DNA from: Clostridiales bacterium
Lineage (GTDB): Bacteria; Bacillota; Clostridia; Lachnospirales; WRAX01
Assembly (NCBI GenBank): GCA_031271375.1
Contig: JAISVU010000321.1
Coordinates: 1-15,500, forward strand
Length of the DNA stretch: 15,500 nucleotides
Reading direction: 5' to 3'
The notes beneath the pieces were generated by a model. That model was given only the letters and a program-made list of their open reading frames with translations, did no database searches and was not told where the DNA came from. Below, one piece after another: positions 5,557-14,448 of this stretch. The translations under genes and the position numbers were made by a program. Within the stretch, counting starts at the first letter, position 1. Every line of letters starts with the position of its first letter.

Positions 5557-8500
5557 ATGGTTTTTATACGCATATCCACAGGAGGGGTCCTTATCAAAAC
5601 ACTCAGGCACTTGGGAAGAGTATTCGCAGCGGTTCTGGCTGTAATAATAATTATTACGGGGACGACGCCTTCGGCGTTCGCGGCGGAACCCGGCGCTGCA
5701 ACCGGCACCGTTCCCGATATCGCAATCAGCGACGTGATCTCGGGGCGTTCGGTCATTACACCGGACGGCGGAGGCGTGAAGGTTGGGGCGCCGATGCTTG
5801 ATAACCCGGAATACGGTACGGACAGGCTCATAACCGTTATCGTGGAGATGTGGGAAGAGCCGCTGGGCGCAAGCGCGGCGGCGTTCAGCGAACCGCCCCA
5901 GGCTCCGTCCCTTTTCAGCTCCGGCGGCAGTGAAGCGGACGCGGCGCGGGCCAGGCAGGAGGGCATGATAGCCCAGCACGACGCGGTTTTCGCGGACTTC
6001 ATGTCCTCCGGCGCAGGAATCAACCCAAGCGATCCGATAACCTTCAGGTCTGCCGGGCCGAGGAAGATAGCCTCATACACCTCCGTGTTCAACGGATTCG
6101 CGGCCGAGGTGCGGCACGGCGATATTGCGGCGTTGAAAAGCGATCCCCGCGTTAAAGCCGTCTATATATCGCAGCGGCGCGAGCTGCCGAAAGACCCCGA
6201 AGCCGGGTACGCCCCGACGGGGGATCCGGTCTCCAACGGTGATATCGGCGCGTCCGCGATATGGGGCAGCGGCTACAAGGGCGACGGTATGCTGGTAGCG
6301 GTTATCGACACCGGCATATATCACGAGCATGAGCAGTTAACCGGGCTGAATTCCGAGAGGCCCATTTCATTGGATACGATGCGGGGCCGTGTCTACGGCG
6401 CCGGTCTGTCCGCCCTGAACAGCGGCGACGGTTTCTGGAAGAGCGACAAGATCGTTTATTACTATAATTACAGCGCCCACGGCATGGGATTGACCGGTAT
6501 TAATACCTATCTGCCGCCGGATATTGAACCGGACTATTTTAACAACGGCGAGGTTTATCCCGACCACGGAACCCATGTGGCGGGGATTGCCGCGTCCAGC
6601 CCTGCCGCGCAAACGATTCTGACCACCCCCGTCGGCGTCGCCCCCAACGCGCAGATATTGGCGATGCAGGTTTTCCCCAACGCCGCCGATCATCTGATCC
6701 TTATGGCGGTTGAAGACGCGGTGCTTCTAGGCGCGGATGCGATTAACCTTTCGCTGGGAACTGCGGCGGGCTTCTCCGACAGCGAGGGGTATCCCTACGT
6801 TAATTTTGAAGCCGACCTCGTTCCTTTCAGTTACGCGTCCCTCTTCGCCAACGCGAATAAAGCGGGGTGCTTCATAGCCGTCGCCAACGGCAACGAAGCC
6901 TATCAGGGCGAGTGGTCTGATTATAACTTCTTGAACGATGTGCCCTATCCCTATATAGATATGACGGACTTCGGCGTTTCCGGAGACCCCGCCTCGGAGC
7001 GGTCGGCTATGGGCGTCGGCTCCGTAACCAAATCGGTGGACTATAGACCGAGGATGCTTGCCAAAAACAGCGTGACCGGCGCGGAAAGCTCCTACATCTT
7101 TGAGGATTTCGCGGAAAGCAAGGCGTCCTTCCTTGACCCCGAATACGCGGACAGGGAATGGGAGATCGCCGCGCTGCCCTCCGGCGTGTTCGGCGAGACG
7201 GCTGCGGAGTTTGAGGCGGCCGGAGTGCGGGGGAAGGCGGCCGTTGTTTCGCGCGGGGTGGCGGCGTTCGCCGATAAGGTTGACAACGCGGCGGCAGCCG
7301 GGGCGATTGGCATTATCATCTACAACAACGAGCCCGGCATAGGCGGGGTAACCGTGGTGGACGCCGTTTCTGCCATCCCCAGCATAATGCTTTACCAGGA
7401 AGACGGCCTGTATATATCGAGCTTTCCGTCCGGTTCCACTATTAAGTTCAGCCCGGGCCAGGTTAGCGCGGATCCCTTCTCCGGGGCCGGAACCGTATCG
7501 TCCTTCAGCTCGATAGGCTCGGTGGGCCTGCGGTTAAAGCCGGATATAAGCGCCCCGGGTTCCCGGATTGTCTCGACGATCCACGATAAAGGCCCCTCCG
7601 GCACCGCCTCGATGAGCGGTACTTCTATGGCTTCGCCCCATGTGGCGGGGGCGGCGGCGGTCGTGAAGGAGTATGTTCTGGAACGCTTCCCCGGGATGAG
7701 CAGCTACGACACGAACCATCTTGTTGAAAATCTGCTGGCGTCCACGGCGCGCTTGGTATATCAAAACCCCGAGACCGGCCTTTATTCCCCCGCCCCGGCA
7801 TACGCGCAGGGCGCGGGCCTTATCGACCTGGAGGGCGTCGTAAACACGCCCGCTATACTTTACAACACCTATGACCATAAGACGAAGATTGAGCTGTATG
7901 ATAATCTGAACCCGTTTAATATCAAACTGGATTTTGTGCTGGAGAACCTTACCGCGCAGAGCGTCGTCTATGACCTGGGCCTTATCGCGCTCCACGACGC
8001 CTACGCCTCGCACCCGCGATACGCCGGCGCGCCTTTCGGGCCGGTGCTGATAAACACGGCGGCGGCGGACATGTTAAGCCCGCCGGGTTTCAGCGTATCG
8101 GCGGCGGGCGGCGCGGTTTATGATTCCGCCGCGAGACAGATAACGCTGAACCCCAATGCGGCGGCGAACATATCCATTACATTCGGTATTCATCACGGCG
8201 AGGCCGCGATTCTGCAGGCGGATTTCACAAACGGGTATATGCTTAACGGCTTTGTCACGCTGGATCCGGCGGACACCTCAAGCTACGCCTTGTCCATACC
8301 CTGGCTGGGCTTCGTCGGGGACTGGAACGCGGCCAATGTCTATAATAAGACGGACTATTATGATTACGTTGTAAACGCCTACTCCGAGGCCACAGGCGGC
8401 CTTGACCCTATGCTGATAAATAGCTTTGACAAGCTGCCGTTCTCGTATGACTGGAACGCGGACGAGGTATTAGCGAACCGGCTGCTGTCCGGCTTCGACC

Positions 8501-11500
8501 ACCCCAGGTTTTTTCAGCTGGGGGATAATTTCTACGGCGGGGAGATGTCTTATAAAGACCCTAAGGCGCATATCGCGATATCGCCGTCAAGGGACGACGA
8601 AAACCCATACCTCAGGAATATCTACCCGTATTTAGTCCTTCTCCGCAACGCGCGAAACGTCCGTTATTATGTAAGAAACGCGGACGGCGATATCGTGTGG
8701 GAGGAACTGGGGTCATTCTACCGGAAGTACGAGGCGACAACCGACACGGGCCAGTATTACCAGCCCGAAGCCAGCTTTGAGGGCGTAGGCAATACCGGCG
8801 TCTACGACGGGCAGCGCCTGCCCGACGGCAAATATGTCTTCGAAGCCGCCGCCGAGCTGGATTACTTTCACAGGCAGGCCGAGATGGAGCAAAGCCCGCA
8901 TACTTGGTCCGTTCCGTTCGAGATTGACCATCAGAAGCCTATTGTCGCCCTGAGCGTCAGGGATATAAACGGCGGGATAAACATAAGGCTCACGGCGAAG
9001 GACAACCATATGATCGGCGGCGCTATGCTGGTTCTGCCGGATAATATGGAATATGCCGCCGTCGAAGCGGGCATTGGCGATGTGTTCGACACGATTATAG
9101 CCTGGTATGACCGCAAAGAAGCCGTGTTCGACGTTACATTGACAGACGCCCAGCTTACACGGTTCCAGCAGGCCCTGGACGATATGGGTTATGATGTGAC
9201 GGCGGATTATGATTTCTTCAAGCAAAACCTGATGGGCATAGCCTACGACTACGCGATAAACGAGCAGGCCGTATACCCAAGCGAGCCGGGCGACCGGTTC
9301 GAGGTTATCGCGGTAAGCACGGACGCGGAGGGTTATCACGGCACGGGCACCGCGCCGGTATCCGGTAATATCGTTATAACATTCAGCAACGTTATCGACG
9401 AGGAGGGAACCGTTTCGCTGACGGCCGAGGGCGGCGGCGGGTGGATCGCATTAAACGGCGGGCCTGACGCCGTTGACGGCAGGAACTATATAGCCCAATA
9501 CAGCGGCCTCGCCCACGACACTAAGTACACGATACGCATTGATTCCGGCTTTAAGAACAACCGCCTGGGCAATCTGCCGACCGACGAAACCCATTCGTTC
9601 GTCACCGAATCACGGCTGGGCAGGCTGGAAGTCATAGGCACGGATATCGCCGATGAAAACAATGTCCACGCCGCCACGTCCGCAATCGTCGTTGAGTTTA
9701 ACAAGAAGCTGAATCTGCCGCTGACCGGCAGGGTTATCCTGGTTTATACGGATGAGCTTACCGGTGAAGAGCAGGCGTTTATCCTCCCGGCTTCATGGAT
9801 TGACGATACCCATATCTCGCTTGACTTAACCGGCGTAGGCCCGCTTATGTACGGAGCGGATTATACGCTGATTATCGAGCGCTATACTGCGGCCCCCGAA
9901 GAGAACGTCAATATAATGCTGCCGTTCTATTTGGAGTTCAGGACGGAGGCATATATAGACGCGGAACCGCCGGAGCTGGTATCCTACAGGCCTTCGGGGG
10001 CAGACGCCGCGATAAACGGCACGCTTACGCTGACCTTTAACGAGCCGATGTCGCCCGCCGGGGATATTATTATTAACCCCTCGGACGGCATGAGCATTCA
10101 ACCGGGCTATTGGTCTGCGGACGGCCTGCGCTATACCGCGCAATATTCCGGCCTCAATTACGGCACGGCGTATTTTATTCACCTGAACGGCTTCGCGGAT
10201 GTCTCAGGCAACTTGCTTGAGCCGTACCAGCCGCCGGAGTTCACAACCGTCCGCACATTCGACGAACCCGCCGCAGCGCCGCAACGCCTTGACCTTTACG
10301 AAGGCGAGACGGGGCAGTTCACGGTCTTCCTCGGCGGCTACGGGCCGGAAGCCGCGGCAAGCGCGGAGCTATCCGGTTATGACGGCTCCGTTATCAGTCT
10401 TGATAAAACATTTATATCAAGCGAAACAGACGGCATTATGAGCGTAACGGGCCTCGCCCACGGCGAAACGGACATCCTGATCACATTTACCGGCCCTGAC
10501 GGTTTGACGCTTGTTCAGACCGCCGTGCATGCCGCGGTGTCCGCCGCCCCAAGATATCTGCGGCGTGTACTGCCCGTCCCGTCGCTGCCGGATATCCCTT
10601 ACGGAACCCCGATGACCGATATCGCCGCCGGATTGCCCCAGACCGTCACTTTGCTGTTTACGGACGGAACCAGGGAACAGACGCCGGTTATATGGGATAC
10701 GGACAGCGCGTTTTATGACCCGGACGACCCTGATATGCGGATATTCACGCTGTACGGCGAAGTCACGCTGCCTCCGAACATAATTCCGCAGGGGACTGTT
10801 ACGGTTGAGGTCTATGTGAGCGTCAACGGCGGCTATACCGTGACCTTCGACGGCAACGGCGGTTATCCGCAAACCCAGCGGCTCATTATACCCGCAGGGG
10901 AATCCGCAGGAGGGGCGATGCCCGTCGCAGAGCGGAGCGGTTATAACTTCGTCGGCTGGAACACATCGCCCGGCGGTAACGGAAAGCCCTTTACCGGCGG
11001 CACTGTTGTAACGGGCGACATAACAGTATACGCGCTGTGGCAGTACGCCGGATATACCAAAACCCCGCCGACGCCGGACTATCCATACTACCCGTATTAT
11101 CCCGAGCCGACGCCGAGCCCCGCTCCGGCCCCCGTATACACTCCCGCGCCCGCGCCGGTTCAAACGCCTGCTCCCACTCCCACTCCGGTTCCCAAGAAGA
11201 CTATACCTGTGAACGGCGGAGCGAACAGCGTAACCTATACCGAGGACGGTGAAGGAGCCGTATCGCTTGAAATAACGGCGCAGGAGATAATTGAGATCAT
11301 TAAGAAGGCGGGAGAAGAGCCGGTTGACTTTGATTTGTCCGGTTTATCGGAGCTTACGGAAGTAAATATCCCCGCGTCCGCGTTGAGGATGATTAACGGC
11401 TCGCGCTTGCTGTTAATGATTAAAACCCCTTTGGGTGATATAACCTTAGGCCCCGCCGCGATGACAGGCGCCGCGCTGAACGCCGGGAACGGCTATATAC

Positions 11501-12324
11501 GGCTGTCGTTCACCGGGACGCAAGGGCTGTATGAGCTGGCCCTGTACGGCGGAACCGAGTACATCGCCGAATTCGGCGGCGCGGTTCAAATCAGCGTGCC
11601 GTATCCTCTAAGCGCCGGAGGAAACCCCGGCAAGCTGTACGCTTACCGAACGGACGATAACGGCCTCCGCCGGACAGTGTACAGCGAGTATGATGAGCTT
11701 GCCGGTGCGCTGCATTTTATTGCCTCCGGTTCTTCCGTATACGGCGTTGGGCTGGCGGACGCCGGTTTCCGCGATATCAACGGGCATTGGGCCGAAAACG
11801 CGATATCCCGCTCCGGCGCGTCGGGGCTTGCCGCCGGTTTCGGCGACGGCTACTTCGGCCCGGACAGGCAAATAACACGGGCCGAGTTCGCGCAGTTTAT
11901 CTATGCCGTCGCGGGGTTTTCGCCCGTCAACGGCGGCTTGCCCTTTACCGACGTATCTGAGAGCGATTGGTACTGCACCGCCGTATCCGCGCTCAAGGAC
12001 GCTCATGTCTTACAGGGCCTCGGCCGCCCGGACGGGAGCTTAGGGCCGGACGAACCCATAACCCGCGCCGAGGCGGCGGTCATGCTGGGGAACCTGGCCC
12101 AGGTGAAGCGGATTGCCCCGGTGTCCGCCGTGTCCGCTCAGACCTTCGTTGATTTTAACGAGATTGGCATATACGCCGAATCGGTTGAGCAGTCGATAAA
12201 CGCGGGCTTCCTAAACGCGGACGGCGTCGGCGGCGGCCGGTTCGCCCCGTTTGATTACCTGACAAGGGCGCAGGCGGCCGTTATACAGATAACAGTGCTC
12301 AAGGCATTGAGCAGGCTGAGATAA
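5557..12324 (+). CDS. Secreted multi-domain S8 subtilase with PA, Ig-like, InlB-type and SLH modules
   Basis: A 2255-codon exported serine protease of the lactocepin/C5a-peptidase type. A signal peptide ends near Ala42 (SAFA/AEP). An I9-like propeptide lies at about 90-212. The S8 catalytic triad is Asp251 (AVIDTG), His337 (DHGTHVAG) and Ser690 (SGTSMASPHVAG), with oxyanion Asn446. A PA insert is at about 535-620. C5a-peptidase-like Fn3 regions cover about 770-1230. Three SbsA-type Ig-like modules lie near 1247-1351, 1352-1466 and 1466-1572, then Big_2-like and Big_4-like modules to about 1759. An InlB/Flg_new repeat (VTFDGNGGY...YALW) is at 1759-1833, a Pro/Tyr-rich linker at 1834-1888, a pre-SLH domain to about 2069, and three SLH modules at 2071-2255 (TRAE, TRAE, TRAQ). 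SLH modules should hold it on the wall polymer. The reading frame is intact. The true start may be ATC at 5593 (see 5580-5595). It leads a three-gene unit. Confidence 0.93.
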   Translation: MVFIRISTGGVLIKTLRHLGRVFAAVLAVIIIITGTTPSAFAAEPGAATGTVPDIAISDVISGRSVITPDGGGVKVGAPMLDNPEYGTDRLITVIVEMWEEPLGASAAAFSEPPQAPSLFSSGGSEADAARARQEGMIAQHDAVFADFMSSGAGINPSDPITFRSAGPRKIASYTSVFNGFAAEVRHGDIAALKSDPRVKAVYISQRRELPKDPEAGYAPTGDPVSNGDIGASAIWGSGYKGDGMLVAVIDTGIYHEHEQLTGLNSERPISLDTMRGRVYGAGLSALNSGDGFWKSDKIVYYYNYSAHGMGLTGINTYLPPDIEPDYFNNGEVYPDHGTHVAGIAASSPAAQTILTTPVGVAPNAQILAMQVFPNAADHLILMAVEDAVLLGADAINLSLGTAAGFSDSEGYPYVNFEADLVPFSYASLFANANKAGCFIAVANGNEAYQGEWSDYNFLNDVPYPYIDMTDFGVSGDPASERSAMGVGSVTKSVDYRPRMLAKNSVTGAESSYIFEDFAESKASFLDPEYADREWEIAALPSGVFGETAAEFEAAGVRGKAAVVSRGVAAFADKVDNAAAAGAIGIIIYNNEPGIGGVTVVDAVSAIPSIMLYQEDGLYISSFPSGSTIKFSPGQVSADPFSGAGTVSSFSSIGSVGLRLKPDISAPGSRIVSTIHDKGPSGTASMSGTSMASPHVAGAAAVVKEYVLERFPGMSSYDTNHLVENLLASTARLVYQNPETGLYSPAPAYAQGAGLIDLEGVVNTPAILYNTYDHKTKIELYDNLNPFNIKLDFVLENLTAQSVVYDLGLIALHDAYASHPRYAGAPFGPVLINTAAADMLSPPGFSVSAAGGAVYDSAARQITLNPNAAANISITFGIHHGEAAILQADFTNGYMLNGFVTLDPADTSSYALSIPWLGFVGDWNAANVYNKTDYYDYVVNAYSEATGGLDPMLINSFDKLPFSYDWNADEVLANRLLSGFDHPRFFQLGDNFYGGEMSYKDPKAHIAISPSRDDENPYLRNIYPYLVLLRNARNVRYYVRNADGDIVWEELGSFYRKYEATTDTGQYYQPEASFEGVGNTGVYDGQRLPDGKYVFEAAAELDYFHRQAEMEQSPHTWSVPFEIDHQKPIVALSVRDINGGINIRLTAKDNHMIGGAMLVLPDNMEYAAVEAGIGDVFDTIIAWYDRKEAVFDVTLTDAQLTRFQQALDDMGYDVTADYDFFKQNLMGIAYDYAINEQAVYPSEPGDRFEVIAVSTDAEGYHGTGTAPVSGNIVITFSNVIDEEGTVSLTAEGGGGWIALNGGPDAVDGRNYIAQYSGLAHDTKYTIRIDSGFKNNRLGNLPTDETHSFVTESRLGRLEVIGTDIADENNVHAATSAIVVEFNKKLNLPLTGRVILVYTDELTGEEQAFILPASWIDDTHISLDLTGVGPLMYGADYTLIIERYTAAPEENVNIMLPFYLEFRTEAYIDAEPPELVSYRPSGADAAINGTLTLTFNEPMSPAGDIIINPSDGMSIQPGYWSADGLRYTAQYSGLNYGTAYFIHLNGFADVSGNLLEPYQPPEFTTVRTFDEPAAAPQRLDLYEGETGQFTVFLGGYGPEAAASAELSGYDGSVISLDKTFISSETDGIMSVTGLAHGETDILITFTGPDGLTLVQTAVHAAVSAAPRYLRRVLPVPSLPDIPYGTPMTDIAAGLPQTVTLLFTDGTREQTPVIWDTDSAFYDPDDPDMRIFTLYGEVTLPPNIIPQGTVTVEVYVSVNGGYTVTFDGNGGYPQTQRLIIPAGESAGGAMPVAERSGYNFVGWNTSPGGNGKPFTGGTVVTGDITVYALWQYAGYTKTPPTPDYPYYPYYPEPTPSPAPAPVYTPAPAPVQTPAPTPTPVPKKTIPVNGGANSVTYTEDGEGAVSLEITAQEIIEIIKKAGEEPVDFDLSGLSELTEVNIPASALRMINGSRLLLMIKTPLGDITLGPAAMTGAALNAGNGYIRLSFTGTQGLYELALYGGTEYIAEFGGAVQISVPYPLSAGGNPGKLYAYRTDDNGLRRTVYSEYDELAGALHFIASGSSVYGVGLADAGFRDINGHWAENAISRSGASGLAAGFGDGYFGPDRQITRAEFAQFIYAVAGFSPVNGGLPFTDVSESDWYCTAVSALKDAHVLQGLGRPDGSLGPDEPITRAEAAVMLGNLAQVKRIAPVSAVSAQTFVDFNEIGIYAESVEQSINAGFLNADGVGGGRFAPFDYLTRAQAAVIQITVLKALSRLR
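5580..5595 (+). promoter_or_regulatory. Strong Shine-Dalgarno aimed at an in-frame ATC codon of the protease gene
   Basis: AGGAGGGG (5580-5587) lies 12 codons inside the ORF that begins at ATG 5557. The codon at the right distance, 7 nt after GGAGG, is ATC (5593-5595). Initiation there would give the N-terminus (M)KTLRHLGRVFAAVLAV, a textbook signal peptide n- and h-region. The upstream ATG has no Shine-Dalgarno and would be almost leaderless given the promoter at 5540-5548. Confidence 0.55.
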
Positions 12325-12335
12325 AGGATGGAGAG

Positions 12336-13001
12336 ATGAACATGAAGAAGCTGTTTTGCTGCGTTATCGCGCTGTGCGCGCTGGCAATGGCGGCCTGCGC
12401 CGTAAAAGCCCCCCAGGCCGCGCCGGAAGCGGAAGGGCCGCGGTTCGCGATTGAGAAATATACCGAGGATACAGTGAGCGCGGAGTATGTGAAGGTAAGC
12501 GGCATTACCGCGCAGAAGACGCTCAACGATAACCTTGAGGCCTTCTTCCTGGGCGCTTTTGCGGACGGGGCCGAAGGGTCTTACGAGAACACGGCGGAGT
12601 TTTACAATATCGGCGGAAGGTTTCTGAGCGTCGCGCGTATAGAGAACTTCATGCCGGAGGGCGGGGCGTACCCGACGGCGGCGATTGCGGGGAAGACATT
12701 CGACCTTGAGACCGGCGAGGTTATCGGGGACTTGGTTTTTGGCGGCGTCAGCCCGGAACATCCCTCGGACGTGTTTACCCAGGTTTATCCCGATAACGCG
12801 GTGGACGCGGTGTGGGAAAGGCTCGCGGCCAATCTGGAAGAAATAGGCCCGTTCAAGGATTATTACCTGACCGAAACCGCGATAATGGCGTATGTCAACC
12901 ACGATCTCCACGCCGAGGGCGACTATTTCATATTTGAAGCCCCTTATGAGCAGAGCGTCTCTTTATTATCCGGGGCGTTGGCCGCCGTGGTGCTGGAGTA
13001 A
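12336..13001 (+). CDS. Lipoprotein with a PdaC/RsiV-like (DUF4163/DUF3298) domain
   Basis: 221 residues. The N-terminus MNMKKLFCCVIALCALAMAA followed by Cys21 is a lipoprotein signal peptide, so the protein should be lipid-anchored on the outer face of the membrane. The mature part resembles the DUF4163 plus DUF3298 unit found in PdaC, RsiV and other Bacillota surface proteins: YVKVSGITAQKTLNDNLEAF at about 52-71, GGRFLSVARIENFMPEGGAY (102-121), and AGKTFDLETGEVIGDLVFGG. In RsiV this fold binds lysozyme; no such activity is claimed here. There is no polysaccharide deacetylase or transmembrane anti-sigma part. The start may instead be the ATG at 12342, which fits GGAG (12330-12333) better. It follows the protease after 11 nt and precedes the ligase by 3 nt. 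Confidence 0.72.
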   Translation: MNMKKLFCCVIALCALAMAACAVKAPQAAPEAEGPRFAIEKYTEDTVSAEYVKVSGITAQKTLNDNLEAFFLGAFADGAEGSYENTAEFYNIGGRFLSVARIENFMPEGGAYPTAAIAGKTFDLETGEVIGDLVFGGVSPEHPSDVFTQVYPDNAVDAVWERLAANLEEIGPFKDYYLTETAIMAYVNHDLHAEGDYFIFEAPYEQSVSLLSGALAAVVLE

Positions 13002-13004
13002 TAA

Positions 13005-14180
13005 TTGTCTGCGTTTGAAAAGGGCCGGTTTACGCTGTTAAAGCGTCAGCTGGCCTATGCCCGCGCAAACAGCCCCTATTACCGCCGGACATTGCGGGAT
13101 ACGGATATAGACAGTATCCACGACCGGCGCGGCCTTGCCGCGCTGCCGCTGACCCCGTCCGACGCCCTGCGCAAAGACCCGAGGGCTTTCCTCAGCGTTG
13201 GCGAAAGCGCGGCGGCCCGTATCGCGACATTAAACACGTCCGGCACTACGGGGGACACAAAACGCATATGGTTCAGCGAGGCCGATTTGCAAAGAACCGT
13301 TGATTTCTTCATCTTAGGGCTCTCCCATATGGTCAAACCCGGGGGGCGGGCGGCAGTCTTTATGTCCGGCCCCGCCCCGGGCGGGTTGGGCGGCCTGCTG
13401 CATAAGGCGTTTGCCGCAATGGGCGTTTTTCCGATAATCCACGGGCCGGTCACGGACATAGCATCCGCCGTTCACGCCGCCGACGGCGCGGATTTGGTCG
13501 TCGGCCTCCCCGCCCAGCTTAACCGACTGTGCTTAACCGCCCCCGGGCTGCGGCCCGGCGCGGCGCTCCTGACCGGCGACTACATTCCCCGGGGTATCAT
13601 TGATAATGTCAAAAGTTCCTGGGGTAGCTCCGTCTATACCCATTACGGCCTTACCGAGAGCGGTTACGGCCTTGCTTATCAATGTATGGCCGCGGAAGCC
13701 CATCATCTGCGGGACGGGGAGTTCATTGCCGAAATCGTAGATCCGTCCGGCGGCAGGCCGCTTGAGGACGGCAGCTGGGGCGAGCTGGTGATAACCTCGC
13801 TGATGAACGAGGCAATGCCGCTTATCCGTTACCGCACCGGGGACATAACCCGGCTTATTACGGCGCCCTGCGCCTGCGGGCACGCCCGGCCGCGCCTGGA
13901 CAGAATAATGGGCCGTGCCGCGAACATCGGGCGGAAATACTCCATACATAAGCTGGATGAGGCTATGTTCCGGCTTCCGGGCCTTCTGGATTACAGTGCA
14001 AGCGTTCAAGAAGACAGGCTGGACATGATTATTGACAGTCTGATAAAATATGATGATAAGGCGGTTCGCGCGTCGCTGGAGGCGGAAGGGGTTCATATGG
14101 CCGCGCTGAGGCTGGAATACCGGGGTTTACCGGTGTACTCGGGGCCGCAGAAAAAATCCGTTTGCGTTCATAAAAAATGA
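13005..14180 (+). CDS. PaaK-like AMP-forming CoA ligase/adenylating enzyme
   Basis: 391 residues of the adenylate-forming superfamily, nearest to phenylacetate-CoA ligase/coenzyme F390 synthetase types. The ATP P-loop is NTSGTTGDTKRI (77-88); the adenine-contact motif is YTHYGLTESGYG (211-222); RYRTGD at 275-280 carries the ribose-binding Asp; and CACGHARPRLDRIMGR (289-304) supplies the Cys pair and His seen in PaaK relatives. It is shorter than typical PaaK (about 430), mainly in the C-terminal lid. The acyl substrate is unknown. A family of such ligases occurs in the DVU_1553-type redox cluster of Desulfovibrio, but none of those partners is seen here. The start is TTG at 13005 with GGAG (12995-12998) at 6-nt spacing. 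Last gene of the protease unit; association with an exported protease and a lipoprotein is unexpected. Confidence 0.85.
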   Translation: MSAFEKGRFTLLKRQLAYARANSPYYRRTLRDTDIDSIHDRRGLAALPLTPSDALRKDPRAFLSVGESAAARIATLNTSGTTGDTKRIWFSEADLQRTVDFFILGLSHMVKPGGRAAVFMSGPAPGGLGGLLHKAFAAMGVFPIIHGPVTDIASAVHAADGADLVVGLPAQLNRLCLTAPGLRPGAALLTGDYIPRGIIDNVKSSWGSSVYTHYGLTESGYGLAYQCMAAEAHHLRDGEFIAEIVDPSGGRPLEDGSWGELVITSLMNEAMPLIRYRTGDITRLITAPCACGHARPRLDRIMGRAANIGRKYSIHKLDEAMFRLPGLLDYSASVQEDRLDMIIDSLIKYDDKAVRASLEAEGVHMAALRLEYRGLPVYSGPQKKSVCVHKK

Positions 14181-14222
14181 CTATCCAGACGGCTCATAAT
14201 CCCTAAACTAATTTTTATTCTC

Positions 14223-14351
14223 TCTCTGTGCCTCTGTGCCTCCGTGTGAGAAAAAAACATTCGGCTTGCAGGAGAGTCCAGTGTGCCGTTGTTTTTAGTC
14301 TCTTCCATGCGATTTTTAATTATTTCACACAGAGGCACAGAGACACGGAGG
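14223..14351. repeat. CTCTGTGCC-type hairpin repeat, copy B, with a 73-nt insert (MITE-like)
   Basis: Arms 14223-14250 and 14324-14351 are complementary over 28 positions with two mismatches and three G-U pairs. The left arm, like copy A, reads CTGTGCCTCTGTGCCTCCGT. The arms enclose 73 nt (14251-14323) in place of copy A's 14-nt loop. Terminal inverted repeats around a short non-coding core are the layout of a miniature transposable element, though no target duplication was identified. It occupies the gap between the ligase and tagA. Confidence 0.8.
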
Positions 14352-14432
14352 AAAAGAGGTTAGGAGAAGAACTTAGCATATTTAGCTATTATGAGGCAAT
14401 TGGATAGTCATTTCATAAAAAGACGACAACAC

Positions 14433-14448
14433 AGGAGGTTCAACCATA
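14433..14448 (+). promoter_or_regulatory. Shine-Dalgarno of tagA, aimed at an ATA codon
   Basis: AGGAGG (14433-14438) is followed after 7 nt by ATA (14446-14448), in frame with the glycosyltransferase. An in-frame TAA stands at 14416-14418. Between that stop and the first ATG (14599) there is no ATG, GTG or TTG. The encoded residues before 14599 are conserved family sequence, so initiation must occur upstream of it. Confidence 0.65.

Noticed and set aside
8713..9339. Minus-strand 208-codon ORF inside the protease gene, and other long antisense ORFs there
   Set aside because: The protease frame is intact with a recognisable domain order; long antisense ORFs are expected in GC-rich coding DNA.
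11056..11220. Possible tandem repeat or assembly fault in the protease gene
   Set aside because: The low-complexity Pro/Tyr/Thr codons form an in-frame linker typical of proteins with SLH modules; no frame break is seen.
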